Source of the DNA: Micromonospora sp. WMMD812
GTDB lineage: Bacteria; Actinomycetota; Actinomycetes; Mycobacteriales; Micromonosporaceae
Assembly (NCBI RefSeq): GCF_027497215.1
Contig: NZ_CP114904.1
Coordinates: 434,001-498,000 of the forward strand
Reading direction: 5' to 3'
Length of the DNA: 64,000 nucleotides
Part shown: positions 1 to 7,466 of the stretch, in pieces
How the letters are laid out: every line of letters begins with the position of its first letter
How positions within the stretch are numbered: position 1 is the first letter of the stretch
The notes under the pieces: generated by a model
Databases searched by the model: none
Told to the model about the DNA's origin: nothing
What the model saw: the letters and a program-made list of their open reading frames with translations, nothing else
Made by a program: the position numbers and the translations under genes

Positions 1-42
1 GCACCGCCGGCGTCGCGTGCGCCGGCCGAACCAGGAGGTCCG

Positions 43-405
43 ATGACCGACCAGGACGACCAGTCCGTCGGGTGGCTCACCGCCGGCCGGGACGCCGAAC
101 CGGACGACCCTGCCGCGGTGCCGTTGGCCGGCGCGGCGGCGCGTACCCGTGGCGCGCTCTTCACGGCGCTCGCCGACGCGCTCGCGCTGCCGGCCCACTT
201 CGGCCGCAACTGGGACGCGCTCGCCGACGTGCTCCGCGACCGGCTGGCCGCGGCGCCCCTCACCCTGCGCGTCGACGACGCCGGTCAACTGCTTGCCGAC
301 GAGCCCGCCGGCCAGTACGCCCGCTTCCTCGCCGTGTTCGGCGACGTCGCCGCCGACGCCCCCCACCCCCTGCAGGTCGTGCTGCGCGACCGCCCACACG
401 CCTGA
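43..405 (+). CDS. Barstar-family protein (ribonuclease inhibitor-like)
   Basis: This 120-residue protein resembles the barstar family, small cytoplasmic proteins that bind and block secreted guanyl-specific ribonucleases. The recognisable core is the segment around residues 35-65, where an alpha-helical stretch is followed by HFGRNWDALADVL; the Asn-Trp-Asp-Ala-Leu signature is typical of the family. The ATG at 43 follows an AGGAGGT ribosome site with good spacing. Barstar genes often follow their toxin gene, but only 42 bases precede it here. A second frame runs open from the left edge to a TGA at 44-46, overlapping this ATG as ATGA, so a coupled upstream gene may end here; its visible residues are too few to identify. 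Family assignment is fairly secure, the cognate ribonuclease is not. Confidence 0.8.
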   Translation: MTDQDDQSVGWLTAGRDAEPDDPAAVPLAGAAARTRGALFTALADALALPAHFGRNWDALADVLRDRLAAAPLTLRVDDAGQLLADEPAGQYARFLAVFGDVAADAPHPLQVVLRDRPHA

Positions 406-425
406 CCGGCGCCCGCGTGATTAGT

Positions 426-496
426 CGATCATGCAGTTGTGCTGGTGGACAGAAGGTGCATAGCGCCATGCGTCGGGCACCACATGTGCATGATCG
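426..496. repeat. Palindromic intergenic repeat element, copy 1
   Basis: Perfect 10-base inverted repeat arms, CGATCATGCA at 426-435 and TGCATGATCG at 487-496, enclose 51 bases with weaker internal pairing (TGGTG near 444-448 against CACCAC near 479-484). The size and arm motif (GATCnTGCA with TGCAnGATC) match the element at 43804-43880, suggesting one dispersed REP- or MITE-like family. It lies between the convergent barstar and HD-domain genes and could also act as a bidirectional terminator. Confidence 0.6.
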
Positions 497-518
497 CCGG
501 TAACCGTGACGATCCGGG

Positions 519-1247
519 TCAGTGGTGGTGGGCGGGTTGGTCCAGGATCGCCGCGAACCGCTCCTCGGCCAGGTCGAGCTGGGCCAGGATGTGCCGCTTC
601 ACCGGCGCCGAGAGCGGCGTGTCCGGCCGCGTGACCAGCTCCCGGAAGACCGGCACCAGCGGCCGGTACTTGCGGGCCGAGGACTCCACCTTCGGGCCGA
701 CGGTGTGGATCACGCCGACCCCGTTGTCGGTGAAGTCGGACACCTTGATCACCCGCGCCCAGGGCTCCCGGTCGAGGCTGACCGCCACGTGCTCGCGGTA
801 CTGCTCGTTGCGGTCGCGCGCCGGGTCGTAGCGCGGGTTGGTGACCGCGGCGACCAGGTGGGCGACCCGCGGGCCGAACCGCGCGGCGAGCGTGGCCAGC
901 GCCGCCGTGGTCGGGTCGTCGTCGGCGTCCGCCCCGGCCAGCTCGGCCGGGTGGTCCTCGACCGCGTCGTGCAGCAACCCGGCGACGATCACGTCCACGT
1001 CGCGCACCTGGTAGTGGTGCATCATCCGGATCGCCACCCGGAGCAGGTGGTTCAGGTACGGCTCGCGGACCCGCCGGTCGTCGCGGTGCAGCTCGGCGGC
1101 CAGGTCGAGCGCCGCGGTCAGCCGCTCCCGGGCCGGCTCGTCGAAGGACTGGATCTCCAGCCGGAAGCGCTCCAGCAGCCCCGCCTCGCCGTGGATCTCG
1201 GTGATCGCGTGCATCGGCATGGTGGCCAGGTACGGCGGGAAGTCCAT
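519..1247 (-). CDS. HD-domain metal-dependent phosphohydrolase
   Basis: The 242-residue protein has the HD-superfamily layout: an early histidine in the helix around residues 66-68 (NHLLRVA), the central HDAVED motif near residues 93-98, and a later aspartate in a helix around residue 170 (VIKVSDFTDN). This order resembles the (p)ppGpp-hydrolase part of RelA/SpoT and the MESH1-like enzymes, where His, His-Asp and Asp bind a divalent metal. No synthetase, TGS or ACT domain is present, so a bifunctional RelA is excluded. The natural substrate is not evident. It is a single gene, 101 bases beyond the end of the injection-system operon and on the same strand, and ends close to the palindromic repeat at 426-496. 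Confidence 0.75.
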   Translation of the reverse strand: MDFPPYLATMPMHAITEIHGEAGLLERFRLEIQSFDEPARERLTAALDLAAELHRDDRRVREPYLNHLLRVAIRMMHHYQVRDVDVIVAGLLHDAVEDHPAELAGADADDDPTTAALATLAARFGPRVAHLVAAVTNPRYDPARDRNEQYREHVAVSLDREPWARVIKVSDFTDNGVGVIHTVGPKVESSARKYRPLVPVFRELVTRPDTPLSAPVKRHILAQLDLAEERFAAILDQPAHHH

Positions 1248-1348
1248 GCGTCACTTATAGCCGATCTTCACAATCCGTTCCGCCCCGCGACTCGCCCGAC
1301 CCGTCGTGCGTTACCGGACCGCCGCGTGGCACGCCCGAGCGTCGCGCG

Positions 1349-2122
1349 TCACCGATCCGCCCCGCCGGCGCGGCTCGGCGGCGCGGCGGTCACCCGGACC
1401 GCCTTGACGATCGCCGGAATCGACCCGATCAGCAGCACGAGGCCCCAGATGATGGCGACCACCGCGAAGACCAGCGCGCCCACGTCGTCGAGGATGCTCA
1501 CCAGGATCACCGGCACGAGGCGGTGCAGGAACTCCAGCAGCACCGTGCCGAGCAGGGTGGTGAGGATCAGCAGGACGAGACCCTTGTTCTGCAGGAAGCG
1601 CGGCTGGGCCAGGATCAGCAGCGCCGCCCAGGCCAGCTTGAGCAGCAGCGCCAGCCCGAGCAGCAGCGTCGCGTCACCGACCGGGAAGAAGCCCCACAGC
1701 GCCAGGTACGCGATCGTGCCGAACGGCGTGGCCAGGAAGAGCGAGACCATGACGGACAGCTCGACGAACGCCACGACCAGCGTGATCAGCGAGATGACGA
1801 TCAGGATGATCGAGAAGATCAGGGTGGCGACGCCCTGCACCCGGCCCTGGACCCGGTCGGGCAAAACCAGGCTCAGGCAGTACAGCCCGGTGCTCCAGAC
1901 CGCGACCGCGTCGATCAGCGCCAGGTAGCCGGTGCCCCGACCGGACGGTTCGCTGACCCCGGCCACGTCGCTCAGCTCGACGTCGAGCGCGTCGGCGCTG
2001 TCCCGCAGCGCGGCGCCGGCGTCCCCGCCACCGGTGAGCAGCCCGGCGCCGAACTCCACGCCGATCGCCAGGACGATCGCGAGCATCGCCAGCAGCAGGA
2101 ACGGCTTGCGCAACTCACCCAC
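1349..2122 (-). CDS. Polytopic membrane protein, last gene of the injection-system operon
   Basis: The product (257 residues) starts with a hydrophobic segment at residues 8-28, continues with a polar stretch to about residue 65, and then has roughly five further membrane-spanning segments, ending in a short basic Pro/Ala-rich cytoplasmic tail. I recognise no family. It starts 19 bases after the preceding gene and on the same strand, so it probably belongs to the contractile-injection operon. A role in anchoring, release or immunity is possible but is speculation from position alone. It could also be an independent conserved membrane protein that happens to close the operon. Confidence 0.6.
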   Translation of the reverse strand: MGELRKPFLLLAMLAIVLAIGVEFGAGLLTGGGDAGAALRDSADALDVELSDVAGVSEPSGRGTGYLALIDAVAVWSTGLYCLSLVLPDRVQGRVQGVATLIFSIILIVISLITLVVAFVELSVMVSLFLATPFGTIAYLALWGFFPVGDATLLLGLALLLKLAWAALLILAQPRFLQNKGLVLLILTTLLGTVLLEFLHRLVPVILVSILDDVGALVFAVVAIIWGLVLLIGSIPAIVKAVRVTAAPPSRAGGADR

Positions 2123-2141
2123 GGCGGGCCTCCTCGGGCGC

Positions 2142-2603
2142 TCAGGACGGGACGACGGTGACCGCGCAGCCGCCGACGCCCGGACAGGTGAGGACGATGT
2201 CGGTGGCCCCGTCGACGGCGACCCGGGCCACCGCGCCGGTGCCGTCCGCGGCCGGCTCGACCTCGTCGCGGACCGTGAACTCGGCGTCGCCGGGCGCTGG
2301 CGCGGCCACCGTGAACGGCCCGGGGCTGCGCAGGATCAGCGTCCGCAGCCCGCCCGGGTCGGCGACGTGCAGCACGCAACCGCCGACGAAGACCAGCCGG
2401 CCGGTGCCGTCGGCGCACTCCGCGGCCACCGTGGCCGGGTCCACCGCGGACCGCTCGCCGCCCAGGCCGGCGAGCCGGTCGACCAGACCGGGCCGGCCGG
2501 CGGGGTCGCCCCGGTCGCCCCGGCCGGCGCCGACCGCGACCACGAACAGCGCCACCAGCAGGACGCCGAGCGTCGCCAGCAGCGCCTTCTGCCGTCCACT
2601 CAT
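2142..2603 (-). CDS. Small single-span exported or membrane-anchored protein
   Basis: This 153-residue product starts at ATG 2603, which overlaps the stop of the upstream gene as ATGA. A longer open frame reaches 2867 but lies inside the neighbour and is rejected. A basic N-terminus (SGRQK) is followed by one hydrophobic helix at about residues 6-26 and an extracytoplasmic domain with two cysteine-containing motifs (ECADGTG and GGCVLHV), then a beta-rich C-terminus ending in [12 protein letters not shown]. The four cysteines could form disulphides outside the membrane. No family is recognised. It belongs to the injection-system operon by overlap. Confidence 0.6.
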   Translation of the reverse strand: MSGRQKALLATLGVLLVALFVVAVGAGRGDRGDPAGRPGLVDRLAGLGGERSAVDPATVAAECADGTGRLVFVGGCVLHVADPGGLRTLILRSPGPFTVAAPAPGDAEFTVRDEVEPAADGTGAVARVAVDGATDIVLTCPGVGGCAVTVVPS

Positions 2604-3526
2604 CGCACGGCCAGCGGGAGCACCTCGGTGAACCGGATCGTGTCCACCCCGGCGAAGTAGCGGTCGGTGCCCTGGGTCTTGCCGACCACCACCAGGGTGA
2701 CCCGGTGCTGGCCGGCGGTGAGCCGGACGCTGCCCACGTCGATCCAGTCGGTGCGGACCACCGTCGGGGTGAAGCCGAGGAACGCGCCGCCCACCTGCGT
2801 GCCGTCGATGGCCCAGACGGTGTTGGCGTAGTCGAACGAGGTCGTCCGGACGGTCGAGAACAGCCACGTCCCGTCGGCGGGGATGTCCACCGTCACGCTC
2901 ACCTGGTCGCCGATGGCCCGGCCCTGGAAGAACAGCTGGGTGTCCCCGGACCAGGTCACCCCGCAGCAGTTGCCCTGCTCCACGACGGTCGCCGCGCTGC
3001 CCCGGGGCGACTCCACCGCCGCCGCCGACACCAGGCTCTCCGCCTCGACGGTCACCACCCGGGGATCACCGGGCGGCGGGTCGTCGCCCCGCAGCAGCAG
3101 GACGGTCACCACCGTGCCGACCAGCAGCACCAGAGCCGCCGCCGCGGCGATCCACGGCCACGGCGTCCGCTTCGGCGCGGCGACCGCGCGTACCTCGTAG
3201 GTGACCCGGCCGCTGGAACGGGAGCTCTCCTCCGGCGCGGTGTTCGCCGAGTACGCGAACCCGGTCATGTCGTAGCGGCGCGGCGGCGTGCCCGCCGGGA
3301 CGGTCAACCGGACGAGGAACGTCACCGAGCCCTGCCCGGGCACCACCCGCTGCGGCTCGGTGACCGTGAACCAGGCGCGCTGCGAGCCCTCACCCGGCGC
3401 CACGTCGAACACCACCGTGTCCGGCGCCTCGCCGGGGTTGGACACGGTGAAGGTCAGCTCGCCGGCGTTGCGGGCATCCAGGGTGAACTGCTCGGCGGCG
3501 GCGACGACCGCCCACTCGGTGGTCAT
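2600..3526 (-). CDS. Membrane-spanning protein with Ig-like N-terminus and CBM6-like C-terminus
   Basis: This 308-residue protein has three parts. Residues 1-115 look like an immunoglobulin-like beta sandwich ([17 protein letters not shown] resembles NPCBM-associated or COG1470-type folds). Residues about 118-146 are one membrane helix followed by arginines. Residues 150-305 form a beta-rich domain that starts with VTVEAES and ends with FAGVDTIRF, the framing seen in carbohydrate-binding modules of family 6/35. The start overlaps the preceding stop as ATGA, which places it inside the injection-system operon. Carbohydrate binding is a family-based inference. Topology is unclear: there is no N-terminal signal peptide, so the Ig-like part is probably cytoplasmic and the CBM-like part outside. 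Confidence 0.65.
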   Translation of the reverse strand: MTTEWAVVAAAEQFTLDARNAGELTFTVSNPGEAPDTVVFDVAPGEGSQRAWFTVTEPQRVVPGQGSVTFLVRLTVPAGTPPRRYDMTGFAYSANTAPEESSRSSGRVTYEVRAVAAPKRTPWPWIAAAAALVLLVGTVVTVLLLRGDDPPPGDPRVVTVEAESLVSAAAVESPRGSAATVVEQGNCCGVTWSGDTQLFFQGRAIGDQVSVTVDIPADGTWLFSTVRTTSFDYANTVWAIDGTQVGGAFLGFTPTVVRTDWIDVGSVRLTAGQHRVTLVVVGKTQGTDRYFAGVDTIRFTEVLPLAVR

Positions 3527-4038
3527 GGCGACTCCTCTGCGACGACGATCTCGACGGTGGTCGACGCGGGCTTCTCCGCCTCGACGATTCGGGTGATCAC
3601 GACCAGCTGCCCGGCCGCCGCCGGTGGCACCGTCACCACCACGTGGAATGGCTTCTCGGCCGGCTCGTCCAGGCCGAAACCGCTCAACCCGGTAGCCACC
3701 TCGAGAGCTCTTCGCATGCCGTACGGGGTGCCGCGCCAGCGGGCCAGCAACGCGCCCTGCGCCACCAGGTCCCGCAGCCGGCCGACCGGCAGCGGCGGTG
3801 GCGCGTCCGGCCGGGGCGAGGCCACCACGTGGTCCATCGCCACCCAGCGGGTCAGGTGCGCGACCAGGCCGTCCGGCGCCCGGTACGGGTCGAAGAGCGC
3901 GTCCACCTCGGCCAGGATCGCCTCGTCCGGGGCGTGCAGCGCCTCCATGACCTCCAGCAGCGCCCAGAGGACGCTGCCGGGCACGCAGGCCCGCTGGTAC
4001 GCCGCGGGCAGCAGCCGCTCAATCGCCGTTCGACGCAT
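3523..4038 (-). CDS. Phage tail protein I-type baseplate component (Afp12-like)
   Basis: The 171-residue product resembles the P2 gpI / TIGR02242 family of contractile-tail baseplate proteins. Features are the N-terminal [17 protein letters not shown] segment, an acidic helix near residues 33-48 ([18 protein letters not shown]), and the conserved [19 protein letters not shown] motif near residues 102-120. In Afp- and PVC-type particles this protein sits at the baseplate periphery beside the gpJ-type protein. The gene overlaps the upstream baseplate gene by 20 bases and the next by ATGA, so all three are translationally coupled. No tail-fibre gene follows, which is the usual arrangement in phages. 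Confidence 0.85.
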   Translation of the reverse strand: MRRTAIERLLPAAYQRACVPGSVLWALLEVMEALHAPDEAILAEVDALFDPYRAPDGLVAHLTRWVAMDHVVASPRPDAPPPLPVGRLRDLVAQGALLARWRGTPYGMRRALEVATGLSGFGLDEPAEKPFHVVVTVPPAAAGQLVVITRIVEAEKPASTTVEIVVAEESP

Positions 4039-6664
4039 CCTGCCGCACCACCTCGATGTCGTGCTCGCCGGAGCAGAGCAGCCAGGTGTCCGGGACGGTC
4101 ACCACGTCGGCGGTGGCCTGGTTGGCGCTGGCCGTCCAGTCGACCGCGTCCACGCTGCGGTGGACGCCGCGTTCCCCGGCGGCCAGGATCAGCCGCCCGA
4201 CCCCGCCGGCCGCGCCCGGGCCACCGGCCGGTCCGCCGGTCACGCCCGCGCCGGTGGCCGCCGCGACCGCGTCCACCGGCACGAACCGGGTGCGGTCCCG
4301 CAGCGGCAGACCGCAGTTGACACTCACCGACGTCCACTGCGGCTGGGTGGCCAGGGTGTCCAGCCGCAGCACGCCGCCGCTCTGCGTGGCGGCCAGCGCC
4401 AGCGGGCCGGCGAAGGCCAGGTCGCGGCAGGTGCCGCCGATCCAGCCGGACTGCACCGACTGCCACTTCACGTCCGACTCGAACAGCCGGGTGCGGTGAC
4501 AGCCCTGCCCGGGCTTCTTCGGGTCCGGCTCGCCCGCGCCGCTCCACAGCAGGGTGGCCGGTCCGTCGTACTGCACCGCGAGCACCCGGTTGTCCACGTT
4601 GGCCAGGCCGACGTGGGCGAAGGTGCCCGGCCGGCCACCGGCGGTGGAGAGGTAGACCCCGAACCCGGCCTGCGCCGCCACCGCCACCCCGGGAGCCCCG
4701 CGCTCGGAGACGAAGGCGCGCACCGCGTAGAAGCCGCGGTCCGCGTCGGCCGGGTCGACGAGGATCTGCAACGGCACCGCGCCGGGCAGCAGGGACACCT
4801 CGTACAGGCCGGTGTCGGTGGCGACCAGCAGCGCGCCCGCCCCGTCCCGGTCGATCCAGGCCAGGTCGGAGATCCGGGCGTCCAGGTCGGCGAGCAGCGA
4901 CCACGTCTCGCCGAGGTCGGTGCTCAGGTGCACCCGCGAGCCGCCGGACGCCCGCAGGGTCACCACGGCCACCGAGCCGGGCCGGGGCACGATGCCGGGC
5001 CGCACCGGCGCCGGGGCGGGCGTCACCCGCAGCACCGTCTCCCCGTCGGACCGGCCGGCCGGCTCCCAGCCGGCCCCCGCGTTGGTGGAGCGGAACAGCA
5101 CCGGACCACGCCCGGCGTACCAGGTCCGGGGCTGGTACTGGTCCACGGCCAGGGCCCGCACCTCGGCGTCCGGCGCCTCGTCCACCACGAACCGCACCGA
5201 CTCGACGTAACGCACGCCCGGCTCGGCGTGCTCGAGCAACCGGTACACGTTGGACGCCCGCAACGGCTCCCCGAACGCCCACCCGTTCGGGTTGAGCGCA
5301 GTGGGCAGTGGGCTCAGCGTCTGGTGCAGCCGCTCGTGGATGCGCCGGCGGACCGCGTCGGCGTCCTCCTCCCGGCGGACCACCACCCGGGCCCGGATCG
5401 AGACCGCCTTGTACCGGGCCCAGCTCGCGCGGCAACTGGTGCCCAGCGTCCGACGGCGGTCCAGATCCGCCTCCACCCGGCGCCGCGCCTCGGCGACCTC
5501 GTGCTCGCGCAGCACCGCCACCGGCAGCCGCCCGCCCGGCCGGGTCGCCGGCGGCACGTACGGCACGAGCACCACCTCCACCTCGCCGGGGCGGGCGAAG
5601 CTGTAGACCGCGGACCGGGTGAAGGCCCGGGCCCGGGCCACCGCGCCGGAGCCGGTGGCGAGCACCTCGAAGTCCCGCGCGGTGACGGCTCGCTGCTGGG
5701 CGAAGAACTCGTACGGGCCGCGCAGCAGCGCCGACTCCATCGACTCCATGTCCCGCCCGCCGGCCGCCGGAGCGGGGTTGTCCACCCGCACCCCGGGCAG
5801 CGGGTCGCGCAGGCTGGTCAGCGTCCCGGCGGCCACGTTGCCGGCCGGCCCGCCCCCGGCGCGGTACCAGAGCCGGATCTGCCGTCCGGCCGGCGGCACC
5901 GCGGCGACGGTCACCGGCCCGGCCGGCGCCGCGTCGTCGCCCGGGTCGCGCAGGTCCAGCGCCGGGCCGAAGGTGACCGTTCCGGAGCAGCGGTCGACCC
6001 GGTACACCTTGGCCTGTGGGCCGACGCCCGCGAAGCTGTCCACCGGCCGCCAGATCTCGAAGGTCCGGCCGCCGTGCTCCCGCGCGGCCGCGCCCAGCTC
6101 CACCGACCCGGCCGGCACCTCCACGCCGAGCAGCAGGTCCAGCGGCTCGGCGGTGTGCGCGAGCGGGGCCCGGGCGGCGCGGAGCACCTGGCCGGGCTGG
6201 CCCGTGCCGGTGCCGAGCAGCTCCGCCTCGACCGGTTCGCAGTGGTGCATCCGCACGGTCACCGCGGACTCCCCGGCGGGCAGCGCCGCCGGTTCGGTGG
6301 TGACGAACACGACCGGCCGCGGATCCGCGCCGCGCGCTGCGGCGACCCGGGTGCCGGCCGGGATCCAGACCGCGCCCCGCTCCGGCCCCGTCCGGGTGAA
6401 CCGCACGTCGGCCCAGGCCACCGAGGGCGCGTGGCGGGCCACCCCGAGCAGGTTCAGGAACGAGACGTACGCCTTCTCCGGCAGCTGGTTCAGCCGGTAG
6501 ATCATCACCTCGGTGAGGTGCGCGAACGCCTCGACCAACGCCATGCCGGGGTCGTGCGCGGACAGGTCGGTCCACGCCGGGCAGGACTGCCGGATCCGCT
6601 CGCGCGCCTCGGTGACCAGGTCGAGGAAGCCGCGGTCGTCCAGGTGCGGCACGGGCAGCGTCAT
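4019..6664 (-). CDS. gpJ-type baseplate protein fused to a beta-propeller (Afp11-like)
   Basis: This 881-residue protein begins at ATG 6664, overlapping the upstream stop; longer frames run back into the neighbour and are rejected. Residues 1 to about 430 match the putative baseplate assembly / gpJ family (TIGR02243, Afp11-like), with N-terminal PAWTDLSAHDPGMALVEAFA and MIYRLNQLPEKAYVSFLNLL segments. Residues about 500-880 add a second module with repeated exo-alpha-sialidase/BNR-like strands, for example FRSTNAGAGWEPAG near 521 and VHLSTDLGETW near 578, consistent with a VPS10/BNR-type beta-propeller. Baseplate J proteins normally stop after the first module. The propeller could serve as a peripheral ligand-binding or decorating domain; that role is inference. 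Confidence 0.88.
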   Translation of the reverse strand: MTLPVPHLDDRGFLDLVTEARERIRQSCPAWTDLSAHDPGMALVEAFAHLTEVMIYRLNQLPEKAYVSFLNLLGVARHAPSVAWADVRFTRTGPERGAVWIPAGTRVAAARGADPRPVVFVTTEPAALPAGESAVTVRMHHCEPVEAELLGTGTGQPGQVLRAARAPLAHTAEPLDLLLGVEVPAGSVELGAAAREHGGRTFEIWRPVDSFAGVGPQAKVYRVDRCSGTVTFGPALDLRDPGDDAAPAGPVTVAAVPPAGRQIRLWYRAGGGPAGNVAAGTLTSLRDPLPGVRVDNPAPAAGGRDMESMESALLRGPYEFFAQQRAVTARDFEVLATGSGAVARARAFTRSAVYSFARPGEVEVVLVPYVPPATRPGGRLPVAVLREHEVAEARRRVEADLDRRRTLGTSCRASWARYKAVSIRARVVVRREEDADAVRRRIHERLHQTLSPLPTALNPNGWAFGEPLRASNVYRLLEHAEPGVRYVESVRFVVDEAPDAEVRALAVDQYQPRTWYAGRGPVLFRSTNAGAGWEPAGRSDGETVLRVTPAPAPVRPGIVPRPGSVAVVTLRASGGSRVHLSTDLGETWSLLADLDARISDLAWIDRDGAGALLVATDTGLYEVSLLPGAVPLQILVDPADADRGFYAVRAFVSERGAPGVAVAAQAGFGVYLSTAGGRPGTFAHVGLANVDNRVLAVQYDGPATLLWSGAGEPDPKKPGQGCHRTRLFESDVKWQSVQSGWIGGTCRDLAFAGPLALAATQSGGVLRLDTLATQPQWTSVSVNCGLPLRDRTRFVPVDAVAAATGAGVTGGPAGGPGAAGGVGRLILAAGERGVHRSVDAVDWTASANQATADVVTVPDTWLLCSGEHDIEVVRQDASNGD

Positions 6665-7131
6665 CACTGGCCTCCCGGCGAGAGATCGGGGTCCGGCCCG
6701 CCGGCCGGCGGCGCGTCCGGCTCGTCGGTCGGCAGCAGGTCGACGGAGAACACCAGCTGGCCGGGCGTCAGGCTGACCCGCACCCGGTAGTCGAGGCGGA
6801 TCACCAGGCGCCACGGGTCGTCCGGGTCCGGGCCGGCGTCCACGTCGATCACCTCGACCCGCGGCTCCCACCGGGCGATTGCCTGGCGCACGTAGTGGAT
6901 GGCCAGCCCGGCGGTGGTGTCGTCGTTCGGGGCGAACACCAGGCGGTGCAGTCGCGACCCGTACCCGGGCCGCATCAGCCGCTCGCCCGGCATGGTCGAC
7001 AGCAGCAGGAACAGCGCCTGGCGTACGGTCTCGTCGCCGTCGGTCATGGCCAGCCCGCCGGCCGCGGTCAGCGCCAGCCCGCCGGTGCGACCCGCGTCGA
7101 ACCCGGCGCCGACGAACCGGAAGGCCCTCAC
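6664..7131 (-). CDS. GPW/gp25-family baseplate wedge protein (Afp9-like)
   Basis: The 155-residue product contains the gp25-like lysozyme-fold domain of contractile-tail baseplates. The diagnostic region lies near residues 35-70, where ETVRQALFLLLSTMPGERLM is followed by RPGYGSRLHRLVF; this is the conserved wedge-core signature. The start is GTG at 7131, overlapping the upstream stop as GTGA, which removes a spurious N-terminal extension. In assembled particles gp25 links the inner baseplate to the first sheath ring. The C-terminal Pro/Asp/Gly tail of roughly 25 residues is low complexity and probably disordered. Confidence 0.9.
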   Translation of the reverse strand: MRAFRFVGAGFDAGRTGGLALTAAGGLAMTDGDETVRQALFLLLSTMPGERLMRPGYGSRLHRLVFAPNDDTTAGLAIHYVRQAIARWEPRVEVIDVDAGPDPDDPWRLVIRLDYRVRVSLTPGQLVFSVDLLPTDEPDAPPAGGPDPDLSPGGQ

Positions 7132-7466
7132 CGGTCCGCCCCCAGGAACCCCTGCCGTGGGTCGCGCACCCGGTGGTGGACCAGGCCCGGCGGGGTGCCG
7201 TCGGTCAGCCCGTCGAGGTGGGACAGCACCACCCGCCGGCCGTCGACGCGCAGCCAGTCGCTGTAGCCGACCCGCACCGGCAGCGTCTTCGCGCACGGCT
7301 TCACCGTCGGCCCGTAGTTCGGGCAGGCGGTGATCTCCCGCCCCTCCGGGTCGTCGTCGACCAGCGCCGGCACGCCGCCGACCGTCACCCAGCGCTGGGA
7401 CGGGCGGTTCTCGACGCGCCCGTCGTGGTCGCAGGTGATCACGGAGTCGCGATGGATCCACCGCAT
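7128..7466 (-). CDS. Putative PAAR-like spike-tip protein (Afp10-like)
   Basis: This small protein (112 residues) lies exactly between the VgrG spike and the gp25 wedge genes, where Afp- and PVC-type clusters encode the spike tip. It is beta-rich, with a Cys-containing ITACPNYGPTVKPCAKTLPV segment at about residues 45-64 and a VRVDGRRVVLSHLDGLTDGTPPG-like strand-turn pattern after it, which recalls PAAR-like tip proteins. The histidines and cysteines (H14, C49, C57 and others) could bind a metal. It is joined to both neighbours by short overlaps. Similarity is by position and pattern rather than a clear PAAR motif, so the assignment is tentative. Confidence 0.55.
   Translation of the reverse strand: MRWIHRDSVITCDHDGRVENRPSQRWVTVGGVPALVDDDPEGREITACPNYGPTVKPCAKTLPVRVGYSDWLRVDGRRVVLSHLDGLTDGTPPGLVHHRVRDPRQGFLGADR

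Noticed and set aside
2705..6790. Very long plus-strand open frame (about 1360 codons) opposite the baseplate genes
   Set aside because: Antisense to well-recognised baseplate genes; composition is Arg/Pro/Gly/His-rich as expected from a high-GC shadow frame and no domain is seen.
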